This document shows, in pieces, positions 1 to 11,417 of a DNA stretch of 64,000 nt (position 1 is the stretch's first letter; every line of letters starts with the position of its first letter). This DNA comes from Nitzschia sp. DOCU1 (lineage: Eukaryota > Bacillariophyta > Bacillariophyceae > Bacillariales > Bacillariaceae). The position numbers were made by a program, and so were the translations under genes. The DNA lies in NCBI GenBank assembly GCA_951394045.1, contig OX595987.1:4216001-4280000 (forward strand), in the 5' to 3' direction. The notes beneath the pieces were generated by a model, which was not told the origin of the DNA, did no database searches, and worked only from the letters and a program-made list of their open reading frames with translations.

Positions 1-820
1 GGAAACGCCTATTGTTCTTCGCATTGAAGTTCAGCATTTCTCAACCTTAGTTCGCAATTATTGCGTCATCATGACGAAATGCAATGCTTCGAGGTATCGT
101 ACTAACTCATAGTAGATGTCTCCATACCTTTGTTGTTTATGAGGAATTCGGAATCTTTATTTGTGTGGTTAGTGGCGATGGATGCATGTGACGCCCATAT
201 CAATCTTTTTGTTGTCGCATTTTCGCACACCAGGATAAGGCGTAATAGTATGGTAGTGAAAAAGCCAACACGTATTTTCGCGAAATCAATTCTCCGCGCG
301 GTCGTTAAGTGTTTCGACAGGATTTAGGCCTCAATCGTATCTACCGTGCATAAGCCCGAAACGATCTATTCGGCGCCTCCCTATTCTTCGTTGAGTAAGA
401 TGATAAGTATGATGCGCTAACACCACCATACCAGGTACTGCTTGTGGAAGTTCCTGATTAGAGACTCCTCAAAAGGTTCCGCCAATCAATAGCAACAGTA
501 GGATTGGTACCATGGCGACACAGGTATGACGTGTCCCAGATGTTTCGCTCAGAACATGAGATAGAGAGGTATGCCGTATGGGGCAGAAAGGCATCTCAGA
601 AAAACAACAGAGAATTCTCTCTATCGAAAAGCCACAATATCGCCTCGCAGCATTATCCAGCCGTCGGCCAGCTGATGGACCTTGTCAACTACTATCGGTG
701 TTGACTTTCATAGCAACAACAGGGCAGAGATCGAGTGGCCGTCTCTCTCTACCAAACTGATTCTGATAAAGAGTCCTGCTAGTAAACTGCCAGGCACTCT
801 TTTCAGCCAAATCGACGACC
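1..820. other. 5' flank, no gene recognised
   Basis: Only short overlapping reading frames without recognisable domains are present. The last part probably contains the promoter and 5' leader of the gene that starts at 821 or 908. No RNA gene or repeat was noticed. Confidence 0.5.
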
Positions 821-2774
821 ATGCCCTTGTTTACGTCGTCGATTTCGCGCCCGAAATCAGAGTTTAATGCGTCAGGAGTAAATGTTCCAAGCAATTTAGT
901 GCCGTCCATGGACCCCCTTTCCCGGCCAAAGTCTCCAGCCGAAGACGCTGAGTTTCTAGCGAGTCAACAAAAGCTTCACCAGAACAACGACGCTGCCATT
1001 GTGGAAGAACTTAACAAACTCACTCTCAGAGAACGGGAAACGATTCTGCACGATTTGCACGGAGTTTCGGATGCCGTTCCTGAAAACCCAGAGCTGCTGA
1101 AACGATCGCTACACCAGATGGACCTTTACTTATCGAGTAGCTCCCATCTATCCCGCGGTTATTGTGTGGCACAAGATCAAGACCCGGCTTACGTCCAAGA
1201 TTTTAAGTTGCGCCGGATGTTCCTCAGATCCGAACATTTTCACGTCAAGGCGGCGGCGGAGAGGCTGCAGAGATTCTTGAATTTAAAACTGGACTTGTTT
1301 GGGCCGGAAAAGTTGTGTCGGCCGATCACGTTAGAAGATTTGACAAAGGACGATCGAGAATGCTTGGGGAATGGGCACGTTCAGTTGCTGAATAGCAGAG
1401 ATCGGGCAGGGAGGGCTATTTTTGTATTAGCATCGCATCATATTCGATACAAGGCAATTGAAAACGAGGTAAGACGAACGGCATAGATGCTTGGGTTTTA
1501 GGGGTTTCTCGCTTCCTTCCTAACTTTGTGTGTACGCATTGCTATTGGTCGCTCTATTCTACCGCTTTGATTCTTCTTTGTACTCTTTCAGTTGCGCCAA
1601 ATGTTTTATGTACACATGTCCGCTCTGGAGGAAGAAGAAACGCAATTGAACGGAGTGGTCATGATTGCCTATGGGTTGCCTCAGCAAGCGCCGTGGAACG
1701 TTTGGCGGGTCAGCCAGATGACGGCTGCCCTGCCGTATCATGTCCGGGGATGGCATGTCGCCAACGCTGCGTTGGGCCCGTGGATGGGATGGCTGAGCGC
1801 CATATTGGAAACGCGGGCTCGAATGAGGACCAGATATCATAATGGCACCCATGTCGAAATTCTGTATTCGGTATGACAGCGTGATGCTCAAGTTTCAAAT
1901 GGTTGAAATCCATTGTTGCTAGAAAATTGGTATGCTCACTCTCGGCGCTTCTCCTCTCTCGAACAAATGTTTCCAGCTCATGACGTTTGGTATTCCTACC
2001 AGCGACTTTCCAATCGACCGCACTGATGACGGTGTCGAAAAGATCTTTCGTGATAACCATTTGAAATGGATCCAGGCAAGGCGGCATTTAGAACAGCGGA
2101 GAAAGCTGCAAGCAGGGGACACAGTAGCGAGTTCGACCATTGATGCCGTCTTGTCGTCTGCCAAGGCGAATCCCACGCGGCCCAACATGTTTGGAAAAGA
2201 CGACGAGAACGAGAACGACGACGACGGTGATGATGATAACCAGAACGACACCGGAAAATTGCCCGATTCGAAATCATCAGAAGACGGTGGCTACTTGGTC
2301 TTGCCTACATCCAAAGACGTATTGTTTGGGCGAGGTCGGCCCTACCAGGAGCACGCTGGAAATGTTCGTTTTTCTTTAATTTTGGAATCGCTGCGACCCC
2401 GCTATGAGGCGTTGGGGCGAAATGAAAAGACGACACTGGCCCGAGATGTGGTAAACAAAATGAAGAGTAAGGGGACGAGGTTCTTGAGGCACGTGGATGG
2501 GTATTGGGAACAGGTCGAAGACCGCGTGGCCCGGGAAAAAGTTAGCCAAGGATTTCGCTCTATTCGGTCTGGCAAACATAGTGGAGGACAGGCCCCATCT
2601 GTGAAGACTAGCACAGAGGAGGATCCACCACTGTATTTGATGGGAGCGGACTTGCTGCAACTCTTTGATTTGGATACATCTTTAGCTGGCGGGAATCAAC
2701 GCAAAGTGCAACTTGGCAATAACGACGAAGGCGACCACGATGGAACCAACAAGAAGCGACCGCGCCAAGCTTAG
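821..2774 (+). CDS. CRAL-TRIO-like and DUF6824-like domain protein (three exons)
   Basis: Exons are 821..1468, 1592..1870 and 1977..2774. Both introns are GT-AG and phase 0, and splicing gives 574 residues. The start could also be the ATG at 908 (residue 30). Residues about 110-330 read as a Sec14/CRAL-TRIO-like lipid-binding region: an N-terminal helical part (FHVKAAAERLQRFLNLK), a core with RDRAGRAIFV, and a closing part whose junction reads EILYS-LMTFGIP across intron 2. That junction is the main support for the splice model. After an acidic linker (ENDDDGDDDNQND) comes a DUF6824-like module at about 420-507, starting DVLFGRGRPYQEHAGN and ending with GFRSIR. Known for the families: CRAL-TRIO folds bind small hydrophobic ligands, and DUF6824 is common in diatoms with unknown function. 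The fusion suggests a lipid-responsive regulator, but that is inference. The C-terminus is basic (KKRPRQA) and could be a nuclear signal. Confidence 0.82.
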
Positions 2775-4006
2775 AGGGGGAGGGGAATGTGCGATCGGAA
2801 CTACGAGGCGTACTTGCTTTCGACGCATTGACTGTAAGGCAAGTTTCGCCGCTAACGACTGGGCCACCCGAGACTCTAGCAAAGTACAGCGTCGCTGGAA
2901 TTGCGGTGGCCATGACGATGCGGCAGCAAAGTCCAAGTTGCCGCGAGACGTGGCTACGACGACAACAACATGCCACTTCTTGACCAAGCGTCGTTGAACG
3001 ATAATGGTTTGACTTGGGATGGAAAAAGCACATTGGGAAAAATAGAAAGACTCTAGTAATGGCAAAAAGTAGTTTGGCTAGCTCTTTTTTAATCAATGAG
3101 ACTTGTTAACGCTGAAGCAGGCGTATGATTGCTCCCATCATGCATGTGAGAGAAGTCTCGCCACTAGAAGAAGTGGACTTCCCATGCCAAAATACGAGCA
3201 GTCCACATTAGACCCCATGAGTCAACAACCAGCGATCACGACAACATGAAATATTTGTAGTCCGCATCATAAAAACCATTCCGACCTTGCTTCTCCATCA
3301 TGGTAGTGATGAATATTGTTTCTCATATCTACCGGGAGGTGCTATCGTCGTTTGTTGTTGCTTGCCGTTGCTACTCGCGCCTTGGAGCATCTTGCTTTCC
3401 CTTGCTCTTCTATCATCCAGCGAGTAGCAAATCCATTCACTAAATGGATTCTAAATGCCAGCGATCCTTGAAGTTTGGTGGGATAACTGCAAACGCCTTC
3501 TATTAGATCGACGGCCTCAAAATGTCCTGACGTTTCTCTCGGTCTCCAATTGGGATTAAATGTACAGTCGATAGATGAGTTTGAAAGCGTCGAACACGGT
3601 GGCTGGGATAGTTCTCAGAACCTTTGTTTAACTATAGACGCTCAAGAGCGAACTTCAATGCTTTCTGATATTTCTCAGTCGTGTACTCTTCTATAAATAA
3701 ATCCAATCGCTACTTTCCAAGATACTTTGTTGGGTGTTGTTGGCTTATTTAATACTCTTCGCGTTCGTGGCATCAGGTAGCGAGGGCACTATAAAAGAGT
3801 TGAACAAAAGAAACCAATGTGTCCTCGGACAAGTGTGTTTAGGTTCAACGTTCATGGAAGTTCCCGAAGGAAATATCACTTTTTCTCCCCTTCACAAGCG
3901 GCGGCAGAGAAGCACAAGTTCATGACCACAACTTTCCGATCAGAAGATTCGCGCAACTCGGCTCATTTTATTTTCTCTGGTCGATATTGCAACGTTCGAT
4001 CTCACC
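2775..4006. other. Intergenic region, no gene recognised
   Basis: This holds about 1.2 kb between the DUF6824 gene and the first ankyrin gene. Reading frames on both strands are short and low in domain content. One frame at 3734 looks like a short secreted peptide but begins with GTG rather than ATG, so it is not called. The 3' part probably includes the promoter of the ankyrin gene. Confidence 0.45.
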
Positions 4007-5239
4007 ATGTGTCAACCTACTACTCTTATTGCGAACCGATCCTCTTCCAAGCCTTCGCGGAGAGCGTCCTCCAAGTCGTTGCGTCTAGATTCGGCAACCG
4101 AGGACGACGAATCAGCATCCAACGAGCTCCTTCGCCTTTGCTCCAATCTCAACTTTGAACCAATCCAAAAGCATTGTTCGAAGCTCTTGAGAAAGCTTTC
4201 CAAGGGTAATGCCACCGAAGCTGAACAGGCCAACATGGCTCAAGAGCTACTTACTACCGATAACTGGGGCAACACGCCGCTACATGTTATTTGTTTCCAC
4301 AAGCCACCCCTTCGCCTTGTTCAAAAGATGCTCGAATTATCCGACAAGCTGTCATTAGCGTTGCCATCGATAACCAATGATCGAGGAGCCACGCCACTTC
4401 ATACCGTTTGCATGTCCGGTGGGACTCTTGAGGTTGTTTTCGCGTTATTGAAGGCGGGATCTGACATTTCTACCTGCGACAGTCGGGGCATGTCACCCAT
4501 TTCGGCTATTTGTCGTCGTCATGCGCTCTTTCAAATGGTGCAAGCGGTACGAGAAGACCATGCGGCCCGTCAACTGTCCGCTTCGAACAGAAGTGATCGT
4601 GACGAACAAGAAGATGGTGTCGGGCAAACACCAGCAGTTTCCGTCGCAGATAAGTATCGGGTATCATCTGGCATGGACTCATCCAGCTTTGAAGGGGCGT
4701 TGGATGCGATTCTCGAGGCTGGATGGAAAAATGAAGTCGAGACCGATCTGACTTTTAGCCGACAACGAGCGGCAGCCTACTTTTGCAACTTGATACCTCA
4801 AGAACTCACGAACCAAATGCTGTCGAAGGAATCGCTATCAGCCGAGGAAGCCTCCACTCTTCTGCATTTGGCCGTGTCGCGTTCATGGGTACCGCAGGCT
4901 GGAAGTGACTCCAAGACTATCAATGCTATCTTGTTGCAACAACAATCGTACTTTATCCAGCAGCTACTTGGGAAATTGTCGAACACCGGCTTGAATGGCA
5001 CAACGACACGGAGCATCTTTGCGCAGGCCACAGCATCGGGACTTCCTTGGTCGATCGAAGAATCGGCCGCAGCGGGCCCTCTACAAATCTTGTTTGAGGC
5101 CTCCCCTGACGCCACGGTCCATTCCAAGGATTCCGTCACGGGCTTGTATCCGTTCCAGCTGTCGGCTTGTAATTGCGAGGACCTGAATACTGTCTATACT
5201 TTGCTTCGAATCGCCCCGGAAGCCATTCGACTAGACTAG
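4007..5239 (+). CDS. Ankyrin-repeat protein A of a tandem triplet
   Basis: Single exon, 410 residues, starting MCQPTT. The three neighbouring paralogs all start MC followed by a Pro-containing stretch, which supports this start. Residues about 45-80 are a helical segment with LLRLCSN and KLLRKLSKG. Two or three ankyrin repeats follow at about 84-175: WGNTPLHV with CFHKPPLRLV, DRGATPLHT with a CMSGG helix, and a diverged third at CDSRGMSPI. The C-terminal half has family-specific blocks such as RAAAYFCNL, LHLAVSR.WVP, GPLQILFEASP and GLYPFQLSA, shared with the genes at 5648 and 7921. Ankyrin repeats mediate protein binding, but no partner or enzymatic domain is visible. This is the shortest of the three, lacking internal insertions found in B and C. 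Confidence 0.85.
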   Translation: MCQPTTLIANRSSSKPSRRASSKSLRLDSATEDDESASNELLRLCSNLNFEPIQKHCSKLLRKLSKGNATEAEQANMAQELLTTDNWGNTPLHVICFHKPPLRLVQKMLELSDKLSLALPSITNDRGATPLHTVCMSGGTLEVVFALLKAGSDISTCDSRGMSPISAICRRHALFQMVQAVREDHAARQLSASNRSDRDEQEDGVGQTPAVSVADKYRVSSGMDSSSFEGALDAILEAGWKNEVETDLTFSRQRAAAYFCNLIPQELTNQMLSKESLSAEEASTLLHLAVSRSWVPQAGSDSKTINAILLQQQSYFIQQLLGKLSNTGLNGTTTRSIFAQATASGLPWSIEESAAAGPLQILFEASPDATVHSKDSVTGLYPFQLSACNCEDLNTVYTLLRIAPEAIRLD

Positions 5240-5647
5240 ACTACTATAAAAATCAACTCTGAACGCTATGACTTTCTCTATCGTACCCTACTACTACTAG
5301 AGGAAGTAGATGCAATTCGAACAACCTGCTAGAATAATGTGTCCCGCAAGTTTGATAAGCAGGTATCCTCTAATGATGACAACCAATATCGACGCATACC
5401 TGGGACTTCGGGGCGTGCGTTCATCTTAGAGAGCCGAGAATTCCTTCCCCAACTTCTCTTTTAGAAGTTGGATGGCTTGAAGTTCGCCTTGTATGTCCGC
5501 CACAGGACTACAAGGCTTATCATAATGAAGAAGGGTAGAGAATTCTACAAAGGAAGCCACGCAAGGCGGTGCAGAAACACATTCCTTCCAAAATAGAAGG
5601 ACCCTCGTCTACGACAGTTCATTTCACAACGCAAGTCTCTTTTCACA
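5240..5647. other. Spacer between ankyrin genes A and B
   Basis: About 400 bp with no recognisable gene. It must hold the 3' end of gene A and the promoter of gene B. No repeat shared with the other spacer was noticed by eye. Confidence 0.45.
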
Positions 5648-7219
5648 ATGTGTCACCAACCCAATGTGGTTGTCAAACAAAAGTCTTCTAGACGTACCTG
5701 GTATAAGTTACCCCATGACGATCCTCGAGCCAAGAAGATTGCGACATGGCCGTATGGTGGTGACGGCGCAAAAGACAAAGATGATAGTGGGAGTCTTCTT
5801 CGACTGTGCTCGGAATGGGACTTTGCCCCCGCTGTGAAAATTTGTTCAAGTTTGCTCGAGAATCTTTCAAAAGGAATCTCATCTGCAGAGCAGGCAGACC
5901 TGGCTGATCAGCTCTTGGCAACTGACGCCTGGGGCAACACCTCGTTTCACGTGGCATGTTTCCACAAGCCGCCACTTCGTCTCGTGGAGATGTTCCTTGC
6001 ACTGTCCAGACGTCTTTCGTTGAATTTACATTTGCTCACCAACCATCAGGGTGCCACGCCACTGAACACTGCATGTGTCTCAGGTGCTTCGTTGAAAGTC
6101 ATTCAAGCATTGCTGGACGCGATCAAAAATCCCCATGGCCTAACCAGCACCTCTTCTATTTGCCAATGCGACGATCGTGGCATCTCTCCTATATCTGCCA
6201 TTTATCGCCGATATACACTGTACCAACGAGTGCTAGCCATGCGACAAAATAACAAAGATCGGACTCAAGAGTACCAAGGAAGAAAGTTTGCCGACTCGAA
6301 GAGGAAGGACGAGGTGGGACCCTCTATGTTTGCAGCTGCTGCCCCGGACGGCCACCGGCCCTTGTCACAGGATGCTATCAAACAATCCTTACTATCGGGT
6401 ATGGGAGGAGTTCAATTCTGGGAAACGCTGGATAGACTGCTGGAAGCGGCATTGAACGATGAAGTGCATAAGTCGAGAGGTGTGGGGGGCCCACTACTAG
6501 ACGACGATAGCTTGTTCAATTTTCCCAGGGAACTCGCCGCCGCTTACTTTTGCCATTTGCTTCCACAAGGTCTTGCTGACTTAATCTTGAAGGATTCCTT
6601 TACAGAGGCCAACGGTGAAATGATCATGCATTTGCTGCGTTTAGCAGTGTCAAGACCATGGGTACAAACAATGTCGGTGTCACCTGCGTCTTGCTTGCAA
6701 AGAGACAGTACAGACTTTAGATATACCTCCCCGAAATGCTCGATCCGGGTCAATGCGATATTGCTTCGGCAAAAGACCTATTTCATCCAACAACTTTTGG
6801 CGCACCTACCTCCGAGCACCTCGCATGCTGGTCGTCTACTGGCGGTCGGGTCGTCAGCACTGATTCTGGAGCCACGCACCAGCGTTTTTATTCAAGCTGT
6901 TGCATCGGGACTTTGTTGGAAAGTGGTGGATGATAAGTCGGAAAGTCCTGGCCCATTGCAAGTTTTGTTTGAAGCGTCTCCTAGTGAGACACTGCTGGAC
7001 TGTCAAGATCCAGTTACCGGTCTGTTTCCATTTCAGCTGGCCGCCGCTGCGGGCAGCACATTGTCGGTGCCGCCCATTTCAATGTTCTGCCTCAACGAAG
7101 CAAAAAGGATCGAACGCCACGACTATGTGCGTGCTGGGGACGAGCACGAGGATCTCCATCTTCTTGATACTATTTATACTTTGCTGCGACAAAGCCCCCA
7201 ACAAGCAATACTTCAATAG
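5648..7219 (+). CDS. Ankyrin-repeat protein B of a tandem triplet
   Basis: Single exon, 523 residues, starting MCHQPN. It is collinear with genes A and C: a leading helical block LLRLCSEWDFAP, ankyrin repeats WGNTSFHV with CFHKPPLRLV and HQGATPLNT with ACVSGAS, and a third at CDDRGISPI. The long C-terminal region has AAAYFCHLLPQ, LRLAVSRPW, the block GPLQVLFEASP and GLFPFQLAA. It is longer than A because of inserted loops around residues 195-240, 340-360 and 470-500, all hydrophilic and probably disordered. It is likely a cytosolic or nuclear protein-interaction adaptor. No signal peptide or membrane segment is seen. It lies 408 bp downstream of A and about 700 bp upstream of C in the same orientation, which points to tandem duplication. 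Confidence 0.85.
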   Translation: MCHQPNVVVKQKSSRRTWYKLPHDDPRAKKIATWPYGGDGAKDKDDSGSLLRLCSEWDFAPAVKICSSLLENLSKGISSAEQADLADQLLATDAWGNTSFHVACFHKPPLRLVEMFLALSRRLSLNLHLLTNHQGATPLNTACVSGASLKVIQALLDAIKNPHGLTSTSSICQCDDRGISPISAIYRRYTLYQRVLAMRQNNKDRTQEYQGRKFADSKRKDEVGPSMFAAAAPDGHRPLSQDAIKQSLLSGMGGVQFWETLDRLLEAALNDEVHKSRGVGGPLLDDDSLFNFPRELAAAYFCHLLPQGLADLILKDSFTEANGEMIMHLLRLAVSRPWVQTMSVSPASCLQRDSTDFRYTSPKCSIRVNAILLRQKTYFIQQLLAHLPPSTSHAGRLLAVGSSALILEPRTSVFIQAVASGLCWKVVDDKSESPGPLQVLFEASPSETLLDCQDPVTGLFPFQLAAAAGSTLSVPPISMFCLNEAKRIERHDYVRAGDEHEDLHLLDTIYTLLRQSPQQAILQ

Positions 7220-7920
7220 TGGTGCTCCTTCGACCATTTTCAAGATGGTGGCAGATCCTGTATTTTTGACCTCATAGGCGTTGTCCAATCATTACGAGTG
7301 TCGTTGGGTGGGATCTTGACGTTTGTTACTAGGACCATCTGTGGCAGAAGCGGCACAATGGGCCAAGACGCCGGCCGATTCGACAAACGAGAGAGATCAA
7401 GAGTGTTTCGGACTCAAAATGTGATGCAATCTTCGTTGCTCGGACCGCCCCTGTATCATCATTGTTTGCCATCAACTGATGGTCCAGTCGATGAAGGCCT
7501 GCTGCTCTATACAATTAGCGTTATTGTAATGATGAGGTTTGATGGGTATGGTGGTTCGACGGGAAAGGGATCTAAAGCACCGGGTAAATGAAGATATACA
7601 GGTCTCGTCGATTCATTCGCTGGAGGCTGATTAATATGCCCTGTGCTGCTATCCCTGCGGGTCGACATGTCTGAGAACCGCCAATGGGAGTTCTGGCAAA
7701 CCCTTGCCACATATGTGATTTCCCTACTATGGCGGAAGATCTTCCACCAAAAGCTTCGCACATTCGCGTGTGTTCGACCAAAATGGGAATCCATCGAAAT
7801 AACTGCGGCAAGTCACAAGAAAACTGCTTGCGAAGTTGAAATCCGAACCCACAGCGCGACTTCTCATTTCATCACAAATTTTCTTTCTTTGCTTTGATTT
7901 TGCACACTTCGAGAGTTACA
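7220..7920. other. Spacer between ankyrin genes B and C
   Basis: About 700 bp without a recognisable gene. A reading frame runs into gene C from upstream (ATG at 7894), but the paralogs indicate that translation starts at 7921. Confidence 0.45.
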
Positions 7921-9068
7921 ATGTGCAATCCCACCAATAAGGAGTTCGATAAAGAAAGCAAGAAGGCGGAGAATAACAAGAGCCGACGAACAAGACGTTT
8001 CTCCTTGTTGACCCCCAGCAGGACGTTTCGAATGGATGCCTCAGCGATTCCTAAACTTCTTTGGCAATGCACACAGTCTCTATTCGACCAAGCCGAGGCA
8101 ACATGCTCCATAATGCTGGCGGTAACCTCCAACTCCGCGAATGCGCCACCCGAGCAAATCGATAACATGGTAGAGCAGCTCTCGTCAACCGACAGGTGGG
8201 GCAACAGTGCTTTGCACGTTGCTTGTTTTCATCGGCCTCCTCTCCGTCTCATCCAGATATTATTGAAGTTATCTGATTATTGGAAACTGGACTTACAAAA
8301 GAAGTGCAATGATCACGGTGCCACACCCTTGTATACAGCCTGCCATTCGGGGGCTTCTGCACCGGTAATTCGTGCGCTGCTGGCGTCAAACACTGCATCA
8401 TCTAGTGAAACAGAGCTATCGCTGGTGTGCCGCTGTGATTACCGTGGTAGCTCGCCCATCGACGCCATTTTCTGGCGTTACCAAGTATTTCAAAGACTTG
8501 CAAGATTGAAGAAGATCCAGCAGCAACGACGAAATAAGAACTACTACTTACCAACCAAAGACGAGCAAGACAGCGCCGACAATGTTAAGACGACCACGGA
8601 ACGCATTCTGTCCGGAATGGATCCAGCAACGTTTTGGACGACCTTGGACACTCTCTTAGAGTCAGCTTGGATCACTGAAAAGCCCGACCAAGACAGCAGC
8701 GCTAGACCCTTTTCACGACTAGCGGCCGCAGCTTACTTTTGCCATTTACTACCAACGGAGTTGACTGATCTACTACTACTATCCAGATTGAACAATCATG
8801 TTACCACCGTTGAGTCAGAAATCACGACATTAACTCACCTGGCAGTGTCAAGACCCTGGAATCCGCAATTCCTAGAAACGACCGAAGCGTCAACAAAGCA
8901 GATACGATTCCTCCTACAAACCCAGCAATCCTATTTCTTGAGGCGGATCTTGGTTTGTAGTAGCGTAATTTCACGTCCAACGTTTGTCCAAGCTGCCGCT
9001 TCTGGCTTGGCTTGGTCCATCGTGGTCCGAAATGCTGATACTACTAATGAGCACGACGATGACAGCCA

Positions 9069-9111
<43 letters not shown>

Positions 9112-9336
9112 CCACTCCAGATTTTATTCGAGGCTAATCCCACTGAGAGTCTGTCGTCTCGAGATGCAGTAGTGGGTGGATTGTATCCGTTTCAACTTGC
9201 AGCAGCGGTGGCATCATCACCACGCAGCGTCCACAGTCGCCCTGACGGGCAAGAAGAACAAGAACTTGATACCATATACATGCTATTACGCATGGCTCCC
9301 GAAACAATTCAGCATCATACTACCACACTTTGCTAA
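7921..9336 (+). CDS. Ankyrin-repeat protein C of a tandem triplet
   Basis: Single exon, 471 residues. I chose the ATG at 7921 (MCNPTN) over the in-frame ATG at 7894 because both neighbours start MC(Q/H). Ankyrin repeats are WGNSALHV with CFHRPPLRLI, DHGATPLYT with ACHSGAS, and a diverged third at CDYRGSSPI. The conserved tail has RLAAAAYFCHLLP, LTHLAVSRPW, GPLQILFEANP and GLYPFQLAA. Between these last conserved blocks is a run of about 13 serines encoded mainly by AGC (9073-9108), a simple-sequence expansion absent from A and B. The N-terminus is basic (KESKKAENNKSRRTRR) and might target the nucleus. Function is unknown beyond an ankyrin-type binding surface. Confidence 0.85.
9073..9108 (+). 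repeat. AGC microsatellite in ankyrin gene C
   Basis: A run of AGC triplets inside the coding region gives a poly-serine tract. It is absent from the two paralogs, so it is a recent expansion and may vary in length between alleles. Confidence 0.8.
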
Positions 9337-10497
9337 CACTACTAGTGGAATAGTAATGTGTCATAATTTACATAAGTATAAAACGGGTAATTTGCGAAAA
9401 GTAGAAGAACCAGTACTAGCAATGATCATTACCACTGCTCTCTAGAAGTAGAAATGATAATATTCTTACTAAGAAGATGGCGGCGGCTTGACTTCAGACT
9501 ACACTATATAGTTGACGCCCTCATATGAATGCCTGTAGTAGACGAGTTGAGAGTACACGTCATAGACAATGCATCCCTCTAAGGTACTTACTACTAGTCA
9601 GCTGCTAACTATATATCGCACTTTTCGCTGCGTTAATAGTAGTCTTCGATCTCACAGGTAGCCATCGACCATCGACCAGCAGACCAGGTAGGTATGATAC
9701 CAACCAAAGAACGTTGTTGCATCGGATGAGGCCTACGACATGCAAGGTCGTACCCGGCCTGAGTAACATAAAACGCCGTTGGCGATCCAAGATGCCTCCT
9801 GAATTCTCGGGGAGAATCAATGGCCTTGAAGCAGGGCAATTGTAGAATCCTCTCTTTATTAAGATTGCCCCGGGCCTCTATCTCCTTATTACTATTCCCT
9901 CGGGCCTCTCCAGCTTTGTCGTGGAGAAATGCCCCGAGCCTTTATGGTTTTCGGAGGCACAAGAAGGGGGATTCTTCATTATTCCGGTAGTTTCTAATTG
10001 CCCGAATAATCATCCAGTATTCATGGTCCGAGTTGATTGATTGATGGGAGAGTACTTATAGAGTTCTGCATGAAGGATTCCGACTAATGTCACCACTATT
10101 TAATATGCGACCAACGAAGAGAGCCCCAACTTCTTCTATCCGAAAGTTTAGGCCTTGAAGCAATGGTGGGCGGGACGAACGTGACGTGTTCTCGTTGTGG
10201 CCGTAAGTCCTCTCATCAAGTCCGGCCGAGGGAGTCTTTACGTATTAATAGATATGTCGTAAACACAAAAAGGCCGGGAGTCATCATGTGCATACAGAGA
10301 CGCAAAAGGGCCTCGCCGAACTTGCATGCAATTCTTGGTTTTCGTCGTCTTGCCAATTCGCTCCGAGTTTTCGTCGTCGTGCCAATTTGGCCTCTTTCCG
10401 ACTCGTACAAAAAGGCTTCACAGAAATCGTAACATCACTTTGTTTCCCATAAACTTTTCCTTGTCTTCATCTACAAGACTTCTTCTTTTACTCGACC
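9337..10497. other. Intergenic region with degenerate short repeats
   Basis: No convincing gene. Around 9865-9945 a short block with a CCC(G/C)GGGCCTCT core recurs three times in degenerate form. Around 10335-10395 a TTTTCGTCGTC..GCCAATT block occurs twice. Both look like simple local duplications. Confidence 0.45.
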
Positions 10498-11417
10498 ATG
10501 ATGACTATGCGAGTAATGATGCAACCTTCTTTAGACTCTATCGCTCATCATTCCTCGTCGTCCTCTTCTCCCGAGATGCTGGAACGCATCGATCATTCCT
10601 TCCGCCGCCTGAGCGTGGAACCCCACGATGAAAGCTTGAAGAAAGTGGTCTCAGAGGAATCTTATTCCGCCACTTGTTCTCCTATGAAGAGAAAATCAGC
10701 CTTGCACGTCATGGCTGATCCTCTGGACGTCGAGCGTATGCGATCGGAAACAAAGAAACTATTGTAAGTCGAGACTGGGGCTTGATGGGGCAACATCTGC
10801 TCTCGCTGTTAAGACGGTTCACTCACAATTTGCTCTTGCTTTTTCACAGAACTCTTTGCTTAAAAGCACAATTGAAAACATCGTCTTCTTCCGGACAAGT
10901 CGAAAAGATGGCGAATACGCTGGAACAACACTTGTTTGAAATGGCACCCACACTTGGCGATTACAGCAACCTCCAAACTCTGGAATTGCGATTACGAGTC
11001 GTCCTTCAGAAGAAGATGCGACTCCACAACACTCCCAAATCCAAACTCGCACAACAAAAACAACAACAACGGGTCATTTTGCAACAATCTCTAGGGGCGC
11101 AACGCTTTGAACAAATTGAACGTTTGGTGTCGACTATTCAAGAAGAACGAGCCGAACTAGTAGGAGCGACATGTGCCAAGTGTCAATACATTCGCAAGCT
11201 CGAGGGAAAGACTGCGTTAGTGGGAGCAGCTAGCTTTGGGTCGGAATTTCCAATGGAAATCAAACAACTCTATTTTGGAACCCCCCTCGTCGCAATCTGG
11301 GAGCGTGCGCTCAAACAACCCACGAATGTATCCTGGGAACCATTGGTACAACAGGCGCAATCTCATTTGGATGCCTTTTATCAATGGAAGGCACAAAATT
11401 TTGTATGCCAGCGATAG
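10498..11417 (+). CDS. Unknown two-exon protein, paralog of the gene at 56503-57876
   Basis: Exons are 10498..10763 and 10850..11417 (GT-AG, phase 2), giving 277 residues. The join reads KKL-L-TLCLKAQL. Exon 1 is Ser-rich with HHSSSSSSPEMLERIDHSFR. Exon 2 is helical and Gln-rich (KSKLAQQKQQQRVILQQSL) and ends in a conserved block, IKQLYFGTPLV...VSWEPLVQQAQSHL. The minus-strand gene at 56503-57876 has the matching block VRQLYFETPLV...VPWEQLVQQAQSNL and an intron at the equivalent Leu-Leu site in the same phase, so the two are paralogs. A Cys pair (CAKCQ) at about residue 194 has a counterpart (CGAQGC) in the paralog. No known domain is recognised. Coiled-coil character in the middle suggests an oligomeric or scaffold role, which is inference. 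Confidence 0.8.

Noticed and set aside
3734..3925. Short signal-peptide-like frame
   Set aside because: It begins with GTG, has no paralog and no good downstream extension.
7894..7920. Earlier start for ankyrin gene C
   Set aside because: The paralogs start MC at the position equivalent to 7921.
8931..9143. Poly-Leu frame on the minus strand
   Set aside because: It is the reverse of the AGC repeat in ankyrin gene C.
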